NCBI GenBank assembly: GCA_947683625.1
Contig: CANTUR010000930.1
Span: 62,001 to 126,000 of the forward strand
Direction of reading: 5' to 3'
From: Mallotus nudiflorus
Taxonomy: Eukaryota > Streptophyta > Magnoliopsida > Malpighiales > Euphorbiaceae
Length of the DNA stretch: 64,000 nucleotides
Shown: positions 1 to 10,857 of the stretch, one piece after another
How positions within the stretch are numbered: the first letter of the stretch is position 1
How the letters are laid out: every line of letters begins with the position of its first letter
Notes under the pieces: generated by a model
What the model was told of the DNA's origin: nothing
Databases searched by the model: none
The model's input: the letters and a program-made list of their open reading frames with translations, nothing else
Made by a program: the position numbers and the translations under genes

Positions 1-179
1 ATGGACGTTCGTGGCAGCATCAGTTGACCCACGAGGCCCATAATAAATCAATTCAAAGCTGACTCAGAGGGCTACAATGTGGGCAATACACTTCATCTAT
101 AGCGATTTATGTTCAGGCCCAAATATCTTTGTTTAGGGCCATGAATTTGATAGAGTGGGCTTTCGTACTTGGGATTCAA
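1..179 (+). repeat. Reference monomer of the 179 bp satellite
   Basis: The window happens to open exactly at a convenient phase. With ATGGACGTTCGTGGCAGC as position 1, a typical monomer has GGTTGACCCACGGGGCCCAT at about 22-41, ATAATATATCAAATCGAAGC at about 40-59, a pair of GGGCTA direct repeats at 69-74 and 81-86, CTATAAACTTCATCTATAGC at about 84-103, CTTCGGGCCCAAATACCTTT at 111-130, GTTTAGGCCCATGGATTTGA at 131-150 and GTGGGCTTTCGCACTTGGGC near 155-174. Counting these joined blocks gives 179 bp. Later in the window the same landmarks recur every 178-180 bp. Neighbouring monomers differ by roughly 10-15 percent by eye, while copies inside recent higher-order repeats differ by only a few percent. 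The family is not one I recognise by name. The frame shifts in every unit, and stops recur at the same sites, so it is not a coding repeat. Confidence 0.95.
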
Positions 180-1440
180 ATGGACGTTCGTGGAAACATC
201 AGTTGACCCACGAGGCCCATAATATATCAAATCGAAGCTGACTCAAAGGGCTACAATGGGGGCTATACACTTCATCTATAGTGGTTTATCTTCGAGCCCA
301 AGTACCTTTGTTGAGGCCCATGGATTAGATAGAGTGGGCTTGGTCATCAAATGGACATTTATGGCAGCATTAGGTGACCCACGGGCCCCAAAATATATCA
401 AATCGAAGTTGCCTCAGAGGGCTACCACGGGGGCTATGAACTTCATCTATAATGGTTTATCTTCGGGCCCAAATACCTTTGTTTCTGCCCTTGAATTTGA
501 TAGAGTGGGCTTTCGCACTTGGGCTTCAAATGGACATTCGTGGCAGCATCGTTTGACCCATGAAGCACATAATATATCAAATCAAAGCTGACTCAGAGGG
601 CTACAATGGGGGCTATAAACTTCATCTATAGTGGGCCTTCTTCGGGCCCAAATATTTTTGTTTAGGGCCATGGATTTGATAGAGTGCGCTTTCACACTTG
701 GGCTTCAAATGGATGTTCGTGGCAGCATCGGTTGACCCACGGGGCCCATAGTATATCAAATCAAAGCTGACTCAGAGGGCTAGAATGGGGGCTATAAATT
801 TCATCTATAGCGAGCCTAAATAATTTTATTTAGGGTAATTGATTTGATAGAGTGGGCTTTCGCACTTGGGCTTCAAATGGAAGTTCATGGCAGCATCGGT
901 TGACCCACGGGGCCTATAATATCTCAAATCGAAGCAGAATCAGAGGGCTACAATGGGGGCAGTACACTCTATCTATATCAATTTATCTTTTGGCCCAAAT
1001 ATCTTTGTTTAGGTCCATGAATTTGATAGAGTGGGCTTTCACACTTGGGCTTCAAATGGACAATCGTGGCAGCATCGGTTCACCCATAATGCCCATAATA
1101 TATCAAATCGAAGCTGACTCAGAGGGCTACAATGGGGGCTATACACTTCATCTATAGTGAGCCTTCTTCGGGCCCAAATACTTTTATTTAGGGCCATGGA
1201 TATGATGGAGTGGGCATTCGCACTTGGGCTTTAAATGGACGTTCGTGGCAGCATCGGTTGACCCACAAGGCCCATAATTCATCAAATCGAAGCTGATCAG
1301 AGGGCTATAATGGGGGCTATAGACTTCATCTATAGCGATTTATCTTCGGGCCCAAATACCTTTGTTTAGGCCTATGGATTTAAGTGAGTGTTCTTTCGCA
1401 GTTGGGCTTTAATTAGACATGCATGGCAGCGTCGGTTGAC
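42..1440 (+). repeat. Left-end higher-order repeat, copy a (about 9-mer to its AAGTGAGT monomer)
   Basis: This group of monomers is recognisable by ordered diagnostic variants. It starts with an AATAAATCAATTC monomer at about 42. Next comes a monomer with a GGTTTATC..AAGTACC core, then a CTGCC/TTGCCTCAGAGGGCTACC-type monomer at about 405, then one ending TTTCTGCCC, and the group closes with an AAGTGAGT monomer at about 1381. The same order recurs from 4561 and from 5981. Compared with the 4561 copy, this one holds one extra monomer at about 925-1100. Boundaries are approximate and the copies are well diverged, so this is an old higher-order unit. Confidence 0.6.
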
Positions 1441-1554
1441 CCACAAGGCCCATAATAAATCAAATCGAACCTGAATTAGCTATAAATAATAATGGGGGCT
1501 ATAAACTTCATCTATAGTAGTTTATCTTCGGGCCCAAAAAACCTTTGTTTGGGC

Positions 1555-2335
1555 CTATGGATGTGATAGAGTAGGTTTTCGCAATTGGGCTTAAAATGGA
1601 CGTTCGTGGTAGTATCGATTGACCCACGGGGCCGATAATGTATCAAATCAAAGCTGACTCAGAGGGCTATAATGGGGGCTACATACTTCATCTATAGCGG
1701 TTTGTTTTCAGGCCAAAAATCCTTTATTTAGGCCTAAATACCTTTGTTTAGGCCCATGGATTTGATATAGTTGGCTTTCACACTTAGGCTTCAAATGGAT
1801 GATCGTGGCAGTATCGGTTGACCCACATGGCCCATAATATATCAAATTGAAGCGGACTCAGAGGTCTATAATGGGGGGTTATATGCTTCATCTATAGCAA
1901 TTTGTCCTCGGGCCCAAAAACCTTTGTTTAGGCCCATGGATTTAATAGAGTGGGCTTTTGCACTTGGGCTTCAAATGGACGTCGTGGCAGCATTGGTTGA
2001 CCCACGGGGCCCATAATATATCAAATCAAAGCTGAATCAGAGGGCTATAATGGGGGCTATATACTTCATCTATAGCGGTTTGTCTTCGGGCCTAGAAACC
2101 TTTCTTTAGGCCTAAATAACTTTGTTTTGGCCCATGGATTTGATAGAGTGGGCTTTCGCACTTGGGCTTCAAATGGACGTTCGTGGCAGCATCGGTTGTC
2201 CCATGGGGCCCATAATATAACAAATCCAAGCTTCCTTAGAGGGCTATAATGGGGGCTATAAACTTAATCTATAGCAGTTTGTCTTCGGGCCCAAAAACCT
2301 TTGTTTAGGCCCAAATAGCTTTTTTTTGGCCCATG
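1555..2335 (+). repeat. Three 199 bp long monomers with an internal 20 bp duplication
   Basis: The spacing between successive CATGG (or TATGG) landmarks at 1556, 1755, 1935, 2133, 2332 and 2511 is 199, 180, 198, 199 and 179 bp. The long monomers carry two copies of monomer positions 121-140 (the AAATACCTTTGTTTAGGCCC segment), visible at about 1711-1760, 2088-2136 and 2287-2336. The duplicated segments have since accumulated their own substitutions. The shared structure in three of four successive monomers suggests one duplication event that then spread locally. Confidence 0.85.
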
Positions 2336-4560
2336 GATTTGATAGAGTGGGCTTTCGCAAATGGGCTTCAAATGGACATTCATGGCAGCATCGGTTGACC
2401 CACAGGGCCCATAATATATCAAATTGAAGCGAACTCAGAGGGCTATAATGGGGGCTATATGCTTCATCTATATCAGTTTGTCATCGGGCCCAAAAACCTT
2501 TGTTTAGGCCCATGGATTTGATAGAGTGGGCTTTCGCACTTGGGCTTCAAATGGACATTCGTGGCAGCATTGGTTGACCCACGGGGCACATAATATATCA
2601 AATCGAAGTTGACTCATAGGGCTATAATGGGGGCTATAAACTTCATCTATAGTAGTTTAGCTTCGGGCCCAAAAACCTTTGTTTAGGCCAATGGATTTGA
2701 TATAGTGGGCTTTCGCACTTGGGCTTCAAATGGATGTTAGTGGCAGCATCGGTTGACCGATGGGGCCCATAATATATCAAATCGAAGAGGACTTAGAGGA
2801 CTATAATGGGGGCTACATACATCGTTTATAGCAGTTTCTCTTTGGGCCTAAAAAACTTTATTGAGGCCCATGGATTTGATAGAGTGGGCTTGAGCACTTG
2901 GGCTTCAAATGGAAGTTCGTGGCAGCATCGGTTGACCCACGGGGCCCATAATATATCAAATCGAAGTTGACTCAGAGAGCTACAATGGGGGGCTATAAAA
3001 TTCATTAATAGCAGGCCTTCTTCAAGCCCAAATACCTTTGTTTAGGCCCATGGATTTGATAGAGTGGGCTTTCGTACTTGGGCATCAAATGGACGTTTGT
3101 GGCAACATCGGTTGACCCACGGGGCCCATAATATATCAAATCGAAGCTGCCTCAGAGGGCTACAATGGGGGCTATGAACTTCATCTATAGTGGTTTATCT
3201 TCGGGCCCAAATACCTTTGTTTCTACCTATGAATTTGATAGAGTGGGCTTTCGCACTTGGGCTTCAAATGGACGTTCGTGGCAACATCGGTTGACCCACG
3301 AGGCCCATAATATATCAAATCAAAGCTGACTCAGAGGGCTACAATAGGGGCTATAAACTTCATCTATAGCGGGCCTTCCTTGTGCCCAAATATTTTTATT
3401 TTGGCCCATGGATTTGATAGAGTGGGCTTTCGTACTTGGGCGTCAAATGGACGTTCGTGGCAGCATCGATTGACCCACAGGGCCCATAATTTATCAAATT
3501 GAAGCTGCCTCAGAGGGCTACAATGTGGGATATGAACTTCATCTATAGCGGTTTATCTTGGGGCCCAAATACCTTTATTTATGCCCATGAATTTGATAGA
3601 GTGGGCTTTTGCACTTGGTCTTCAAATGGATGCTCGTGGCAACATCATTTGACCCACGAGGCCCATAATATATCAAATCAAACCTGAATCAAAGGGCTAC
3701 AATGGGGGCAATAAATTTCATCTATAGCGGTTTATCTTTGGGCCCAAATACCTTTGTTTAGGCCGATGGATTTGAGTGAGTGTGCTTTCGCACTTAGGCT
3801 TCAATTGGACGTGTGTGGCAGCGTCGGTTGACCCACAATGCCCATAATATATCAAATCAAACCTTACTCAGAGGGCTACAATGGGGGCTATACACTTCGT
3901 CTATACCTGGCCTTCTTCGTGCCCAATTATTTTTATTTAGGGCCATGGATTTGATAAAGTGGGCTTTTGCACTTGGGCTTCAAATGGACGTTCGTGGCAG
4001 CATAGGCTGACCCACGAGGCCCATAATAAATCAATTCAAAGCTAGCTAAGATGGCTACAATGGGGGCAATACACTTCGTCTATAGCAATTTATCTTTGGG
4101 CCCAAATATCTTTGTTTAGGCCCATGAATTTTATAGAGTATGCTTTCGCACTTGGGCCTCAAATGGACGTTCGTGGCAGCATCGGTTAACCTACAAGGCC
4201 CATAATATATCAAATCGAAGCTGATCAGAGGGCTACAATGGGGGCTATACACTTCATCTATAGCGGTTTATCTTCGGGCCCAAATACCTATGTTTAGGAC
4301 CATGGATTTAAGTGAGTAGGCTTTCGTACTTGGGCTTCAATTAGACGTACATGGCAGCGTCGGTTGACCCACGGGGCCCATAATATATCAAATCAAACCT
4401 GAATCAGAGGGCTACAATGGGGGCTATACATTTCATCTATAGTGGTCCTTTTTTGGCCCCAAATATTTTTGTTTAGGGCCAAGGATTTGATAAAGTGGGC
4501 TTTCACACTTGTGCTTCAAATGGACAATTGTGGCAGCATCAGTTGACCCACAAGGCCCAT

Positions 4561-5980
4561 AATAAATCAATTAGAAGCTGACTCAGAGGGCTATAATGGG
4601 GGCAATACACTTCATCTATAGCGATTTATCTTCGGGCCCAAATATCTTTGTTTAGGCCCATGAATTTGATAGAGTGGGCTTTCGAACTTGGGCTTCAAAT
4701 GGACTTTCATGGCAACATCAGTTGACCCACGGGGCCCATAATATATCAAATCGAAGTTGACTCAGAGGGCTACAATAGGGGCTATACACTTCATCTATAG
4801 TGGTTTATGTTCGGGCCCAAATACCTTTGTTTAGGCCCATGGATTTGATAAAGTGGGCTTTCGTACTTGGGCTTCAAATGGACGTTTGTGGCAGCATCAG
4901 TTGACCTACGGGCCCCATAATATATCAAATCAAAGCTGCCTCATAGGGCTAACATGGGGGCTATGAACTTCATCTATAATGGTTTATCTTTGGGCCCAAA
5001 TACCTTTGTTTCTGCCCATGAATTTCATAGAGTGGGCTTTCGCACATGGGCTTCAAATGGATGTTTGTGGCAGCATCGGTTGACCCATGAAGCCCATAAT
5101 ATATCAAATCGAAGTTGACTCAGAGGGCTACAATGGGGGCTACAAACTTCATTTATAGCGGGCCTTCTTCGAGCCTAAATATTTTTGTTTAGGGCCATGG
5201 ATTTGATAGAGTGGGCTTTCACACTTGGGCTTCAAATGGACGTTCGTGGTAGCATCGGTTGACCCACGGGGCCCATAATATGTCAAATCGAAGCTGACTC
5301 AAAGAGCTAGAATGGGGGCTATGAACTTCATGTATAGTGGCCCCAAATATTTTTATTTAGGGCAATTGATTTGATAGAGTGGGCTTTTGCACTTGGGCTT
5401 CAAATGGAAGTTCGTGGCAGCATCGGTTGACCCACGGCGCCCATTATATATCAAATCGAAGCTAACTCAGAGGACTACAATGGGGGCTATACACTTCATC
5501 TATAGCGAGCTTTCTTCGGGCCCAAATACTTTTATTTAGGGCCATGGATATGATAGAGTAGGCATTCGCACTTGGGCTTCAAATGGACGTTCGTGGCAGC
5601 ATCGGTTGACCCACAAGGCCCATAATACATCAAATCGAAGCTTATCAGAGGGCTACAATAGGGGCTATATACTTTGTGTATAGCGGTTTATCTTCGGGCC
5701 CAAATACCTTTGTTTAGGCCCATGGATTTAAGTGAGTGGGCTTTCGCACTTGGGCTTCAATTAGACGTGCATGGCAGCGTCGGTTGACCCTCTGGGCCCA
5801 TAATATATCAAATCGAACCTGAATCAGAGGGCTACAATAGGGGCTATATACTTCATCTATAGCGGTCCTTCTTCAAGCCCAAATATTTTTGTTTAGGGCC
5901 ATGGATTTGATAAAGTGGGCTTCCACACTTGTGCTTTAGATGGAATTTCGTGGCAGCATCAGTTGATCCACGGGGCCCAT
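4561..5980 (+). repeat. Left-end higher-order repeat, copy b (8-mer, about 1.42 kb)
   Basis: This is eight monomers with the same order of diagnostic variants as copy a. It opens with the AATAAATCAATTAG monomer at 4561. It then has a monomer pair bearing GCTGCCTCA and TTTCTGCCC, a monomer with a short deletion around 5329-5350, one with GATATGATAGAGTAGGCATT, and the AAGTGAGT monomer at about 5729. The next AATAAATC monomer starts at 5981, giving a period of 1420 bp, which is 8 monomers with a few short deletions. The AAGTGAGT landmark repeats at the same distance (4309 to 5729). Confidence 0.7.
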
Positions 5981-6900
5981 AATAAATCGATTCGAAGCTG
6001 ACTCAGAGGGTTACAATGGGGCCAATACACTACATCAATAGTGATTTATGTTCGGGCAAAAATATCTTTGTTTAGGGCCATGAATGTGATAGAGTGGGCT
6101 TTCGTACTTGGGCTTCAAATGGACGTTTTTGGCAGCATCAGTTGACCCACGGGGTCCATAATATATCAAATCGAAGATGACTCAGAGGGCTACAATAGGG
6201 ACTAACACTTCATCTATAGTGGTTTATCTTCGGGCCCAAGTACCTTTATTTAGGCCCATGGATTTGATAGAGTGGGCTTTCGCACTTGGGCATCAAATGA
6301 CGTTTGTGATAGCATTGGTTGACCCACAGGCCCCATAATATATCAAATCGAAGCTGCCTCAGAGGGCTACCATGGGGGCTATGAACTTCATCTATAATGG
6401 TTTATCTTAAGGCCCAAATACCTTTGTTTATGCCTATGAATTTGATAGAGTGGGCTTTTGCACTTGGGCATCAAATGGACGTTTGTGGCAGCATCGGTTG
6501 ACCCACAGGCCCCATAATATCTCAAATCGAAGCTGCCTCAGAGGGCTACCATGGGGGCTATGAACTTCATATATAATGGTTTATCTTCAAGCCCAAATAC
6601 CTTTGTTTCTGCCCATGAATTTGATAGAGTGGGCTTTCACACTTGGGTTGCAAATGGACACTCGTGGCAGCATCGGTTGACCCATGAGGACCATAATATA
6701 TCAAATTGAATCTGACTCAGAGGGCTAGAATGGGGGCTAAAAACTTCATCTATAGTGGGCCTTCTTCGGGCCCAAATGTTTTTGTTTAGGGCCATGGATT
6801 TGATAGAGTGGGCTTTCGCACTTGGGCTTCAAATGGATGTTAAGGGCAGCATCGGTTGACCCACGGGGCCCATAATATATCAAATCAAAGCTGACTCAGA
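5981..6900 (+). repeat. Left-end higher-order repeat, copy c (partial)
   Basis: The first monomers of the 8-mer recur here: AATAAATCGATTCG at 5981, then the AAGTACC monomer at about 6160, then the GCTGCCTCAGAGGGCTACC monomer at about 6355. The last of these is itself duplicated at about 6535. After about 6700 the correspondence with copy b weakens, so I treat this as a partial copy. The right boundary is a visual estimate. Confidence 0.5.
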
Positions 6901-7077
6901 GGGCTACATTGGGGGCTATAAACTTCATCTATAGCAGGCCTTCTTCGGGCACAAATATTTTTGTTTAGGGCCATGGATTTGATAAAGTGGGCTTTCGCAC
7001 TTGGGCTTCAAATGGATGTTCGTGGCAGCATCGGTTGACCCATGGGGCCCATAATATATCATATCGAAGATGACTTA

Positions 7078-7120
7078 GAGGGCTATAGTAGGGGCTATAA
7101 ACTTTGACTATGGATTTGAT
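7078..7120 (+). repeat. Truncated monomer, about 42 bp deletion
   Basis: Between the GAGGGCTAT landmark at about 7078 and TGGATTTGAT at about 7111 there are only 33 bp instead of about 75. The whole GCGGTTTATC..GTTTAGGCCC segment is missing, so the monomer jumps from ACTTTGACTA directly to TGGATTTGAT. The array phase continues normally afterwards. Confidence 0.8.
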
Positions 7121-7885
7121 AGAGTGGGCTTTCACACTTGGGGTTTAAATGGACATTCGTGGCAGCATCGGTTGACCCACAGGGCCCATAATATATAAAA
7201 TCGAATATGAATGAGAGGGCTATAATGGGGGCTATAAACTTCATCTATAGCAGGCCTTCATATAGCGGGCCAAATATTTTTGTTTAGGGCCATGGATTTG
7301 ATAGAGTGGGCTTTCGCACTTGGTCTTCAAATGGACGTTCGTGGCAGCATCGGTTGACCCACGTGGCCCATAATATATCAAATCGAAGCTGACTCAGAGG
7401 GCTAGAATGGGGGCTATAAGCTTCATTTATAACGGGCCTTCTTCGGGTCTAAATATTTTTGCTTAGGGCCACGTATTTAATAGTGTGGGCTTTCGCAGTT
7501 GAGTTTCAAATGGAAGTTCATGGCAGCATCGGTTGACCCACAGGGCCCATAATATATTAAATCGAAGCTGACTCAGAGGGTTACAATGGGGGCTATAAAC
7601 TTCTTCTATAGCAGGCCATGTATGGGCTCAAATATTTTTGTTTAGGGCCATGGATTTAATAGTGTGGGCATTCACAGTTGGGTTTCAAATGGAAGTTCAT
7701 GGCAGCATTGGTTGACCCACAGGGCCCATAATATATCAAATCGAAGCTGACTCAGAGGGCTACAATGGGGGCTATACACTTCTTCTATAGCAGTTTATCT
7801 TCAGTCATAAGAATTTGATAGAGTGGGCTTTTGCACTTAGGCTTCAAATGGACGTTCATGGCAGTATCGGTTGACCCACGGGGCC

Positions 7886-7890
7886 CATAA
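7886..7890 (+). repeat. Target-site duplication CATAA, left copy
   Basis: CATAA lies immediately before the LTR and is repeated immediately after it at 9431-9435. Removing the LTR and one copy restores an uninterrupted monomer reading GGGCCCATAATATATC. Confidence 0.95.
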
Positions 7891-8303
7891 TGTTGGGTTT
7901 TGTGATACAAACGCAGCAGAAAAATTAAAAATTTATCATGTTCCCAAACCTGGATCCATATAATTCAACTACTTGATTAAATATAGGATTTTAAAAAATC
8001 TCACCAAAACGCAGAAGAGGGAAGATTTTCTGGAAGGATGAGAGGAGGTTCACACCGGTGACACCTTACCTCGAGCCTTTTGCTTTGGTTGTTTGGATCA
8101 TGACGTCTCCAAAAGGATGCGTCCTCTATAGGTATCCACACTAACATCCCTTCACAAAATGAATTAGAGTGTGTGTACTAGCAACATCCTTGATTGTCTC
8201 ACATATCAAGAACAAAAGAAAACTCTGTCTTTGTTTTCTAAAAAGAAAGAAAATGAATTTGGAGGCAGGAAAAACAAGTGTCTGAAATCCTAGAGAATAT
8301 AAC

Positions 8304-8313
8304 ATATTTATAG
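8304..8313 (-). promoter_or_regulatory. TATA box of the first LTR
   Basis: On the minus strand the sequence reads CTATAAATAT, preceded by AAACCCTAATTTGGAGT. This is a classic plant TATA context. It would place U3 at roughly 8313-9430 and R-U5 at roughly 7891-8275, a sensible split for an LTR of this size, and it supports the minus orientation. Activity is not shown by sequence. Confidence 0.7.
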
Positions 8314-8354
8314 ACTCCAAATTAGGGTTTCACCTACCAATGACCTTTTGGTAA

Positions 8355-8482
8355 TTTTCCATTTATTATATTCTGATTTTATTTAAAAAATAAATAAAAA
8401 ATAATATCTTATTTATTTATTTAAAATAACATTTATCTTAAATAAATAAACAAATAAATAAAACACTTTAATTATTTATTTC
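8355..8482. repeat. A/T-rich low-complexity tract in the LTR U3
   Basis: Runs of ATTTATT, AAATAAATAAA and TAAATAAATAAAC make up nearly the whole stretch. It sits just upstream of the minus-strand TATA box. It does not match the satellite monomer and is part of the LTR. Confidence 0.85.
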
Positions 8483-9430
8483 CACAGAGTTTATTTTGGG
8501 CTTATTAAACCCATATTCATTTTGGGCTTGTTCTAAGTGTGTGACTCTGTAGGTTCACATAACATTGGTAGTGGGCCTAAATCTTTATTTAGGTCTACAA
8601 GTCATAAGTGGCCTCTAGCAAGACATTATGACTACCCAAGTCAAGTGAAGTCAAAAATCCGACATAACCTAATTACAATGAATTTTATCATCCCTTTATC
8701 ACATGATATCTTAATTGAACGTAAGGCATAGAATGTCATCCTTATATAGTTCAATATTATGACTTGATTCCACGTAGACTGAAAATGATAACTCTTTATC
8801 AATTCATTTCAGCATGGAGATGCAATTTTCTTCAGTCTATCTCATTAAGGGGCCCATAAATATCTTTCTCATATTAATGAGGGATAAATTCCTTTTAAAT
8901 CATTCACATTCCTCACATAACTAATTTTATATCCAACAACAATCCAATTTAATCGTCCCGTTAAAGACAATGTTAGAATGTGTCAAAACATAAAATAGCT
9001 ATGTAGAAATCCATGATGATTTCAAGGTCAAAGGACCGAAATAAAATTACTGTGATGAGAAATACTTATGACAATAATCTATGTAGTATTTTCATGGTGG
9101 GTCAATCTAGTACATGATCTCTCATCATGTACCTATGAGTTGACTTAATATCTCATATTCATGATTAGTAAAACATAACCATTAGTCAACATCATACTAG
9201 CCTTAATACTTTAATATTTATATAATGAATAAATGGCTAGGGATAATTAGAATAAAACTTTTATTTTAATCTAAGGGTTTCACTATCAAGTCACACACTT
9301 GATGGCCTTAGTAATAATTATCCATTCATATAATTATCATAAAATCAAATGATAATGAAATACCTCTTTATTAATAAAATAAGAAAGTCAAAGCATAATT
9401 AAATGATTGACCTAGTGCATATCACTAACA

Positions 9431-9435
9431 CATAA
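9431..9435 (+). repeat. Target-site duplication CATAA, right copy
   Basis: This exact copy of 7886-7890 lies directly after the terminal CTAACA of the LTR. Satellite phase resumes here with CATAATATATC. Confidence 0.95.
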
Positions 9436-10857
9436 TATATCAAAACGAAGCTGACTCAGAGGGCTAGAATGGGGGCTAAAAACTTCATCTATAGCGGGCC
9501 TTCTTCGGGCCTAAATGTTTTTGTTTAGGGCCATGGATTTGATAGAGTGAGCTTTCACACTTGGGCTTCAAATGGATGTTAAGGGTACCATCGGTTGACC
9601 CATGGGGCCCATAACATATCAAATTGAAGCTGACTCAAAGGGCTACAATGGGGGCTATAAACTTCATCTATAGCGAGCTTTCTTCGGGCACAAATATTTT
9701 TGTTTAGGGCCATGGATTTGATAGAGTGGGCTTTTGTACTTGGGCTTCAAATGGACGTTCATGGCAGCATCGGTTGACCCACGGGGCCCATAATATATCA
9801 TATCGAAGCTGACTTAGAGGGCTACAACAGGGACTATAAACTTTGAGTATAGTAGTTTATCTTCGATCCCAAACACTTTTGATTAGGCCCATGAATTTTA
9901 TAGAGTGGGCTTTCGCACTTGGGCTTCAAATGGACGTTCGTGGCAGCATTGGTTGACCCACGGGGCCTATAGTATATAAAATCAAAGCTGACTCAGAGGG
10001 CTACAATGGGGGCTATAAACTTCATCTATAATGGTTTATCTTCCGGCCCAAATACCTTTGTTTAGGCCCATGAATTTGATAGAGTGGGCTTTCGCACTTG
10101 GGCTTCAAATGGATGTTCATGGCAGCATCGGTTGATCCATGGGGCTCATAATATATCAAATCAAAGCTGAGTCAGAGGGCTATAATAGGGGCTATACATT
10201 TCATCTGTAGCGGGCCTTCATAGGGCCCAAATATTTTTGTTTAGGGCCATGGATTCGATAGAGTGGGCTTTTGCACTTGGGCTTCAAATGGACGTTCATG
10301 GCAGCATCGGCTAACCCACGAGGCCTAAAATATATCAAATCAAAGTTCACTCAGAGGGCTATAATGGGGGCTATAAAATTCATCTATAGCGGGCCTTCTT
10401 CTGGCCCAAATATTTTTGTTTAGGGCCATGGATTTGATAGAGTAGGCTTTCGCACTTGGGCTTCAAATGGACGTTCGTGGTAGCATCGGTTGACCCACGG
10501 GACCCATAATATATTAAATCGAAGCTGAGTGAGAAGGCTACAATGGGGGCTATAAACTTCATCTATAGCAGTTTATCTTCGGGCCTAAATACCTTTATTT
10601 AGGCCCATTATTTTGATAGAGTGGGCTTTTGCACTTGGGCTTCAAGTGGACGTTCGTGGCCGCATCGGTTGACCCACGGGGCCCATAATATATCAAATTG
10701 GAGCTGACTTAAAGGGTAACAATCATTCTATAGTGGTTTTTCATCGAGCCCACATACCTTTGTTTAGGCCCATGGATTTAAGAGAGTGGGCTTTCGCACT
10801 TGGGCTTCAAATGGACGTTCGCGGCAGCATCGGTTGACCCACGGGGCCCATAATATA

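Larger units (their letters stand above)
1..7890 (+). repeat. Satellite block 1 (about 44 monomers)
   Basis: This is an unbroken head-to-tail array of the 179 bp satellite. It runs in from the left window edge and is interrupted at 7890 by an LTR insertion. Monomers are rather diverged from one another. Two broad monomer types alternate: one with GCGGTTTATCTTCGGGCCC followed by AAATACCTTTGTTTAGGCCC, and one with GCGGGCCTTCTTCGGGCCC followed by AAATATTTTTGTTTAGGGCC. A loose 8-9-monomer higher-order pattern and three 199 bp long monomers are listed separately. I see no gene, promoter or RNA in it. The frame-open stretches at 256-591 and 852-1157 simply read through consecutive monomers. Confidence 0.95.
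7891..9430 (-). mobile_element. Solo LTR of a Ty1/copia-like retrotransposon (1540 bp)
   Basis: The element begins TGTTGGGTTTTGTGATACAA and ends GCATATCACTAACA, so it has TG..CA ends with an imperfect short inverted repeat (TGTTGG against TGTTAG). It is flanked by a perfect 5 bp duplication, CATAA. No internal region, primer-binding site or polypurine tract is present, so it is a solo LTR left by recombination between two LTRs. Orientation is inferred as minus. On that strand it starts TGTTAGTGATATGCACTAGG, a TATA box with good context follows about 1.1 kb in, and the 3' end reads CTGCGTTTGTATCACAAAAC. From memory this resembles the large LTRs of the Angela/Tork group of Ty1/copia, but the lineage is an inference. 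A 64-codon open frame at 8537-8731 has no domain and I do not call it a gene. Confidence 0.93.

Noticed and set aside
1..179. A CENP-B-box-like motif in the monomer
   Set aside because: I looked for a TTCG....A..CGGG pattern around the TTCG sites and found no convincing match. CENP-B binding is also not established for plant satellites.
8537..8731. A 64-codon open frame in the non-satellite insert at 8 kb
   Set aside because: It lies within the U3 part of a solo LTR, on the strand opposite the inferred transcription, and has no gag, pol or other motif.
7891..9430. The first non-satellite insert as a host gene fragment or a DNA transposon
   Set aside because: TG..CA ends, a 5 bp target duplication and a TATA box in a sensible place identify an LTR. 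No long terminal inverted repeats or transposase are present.
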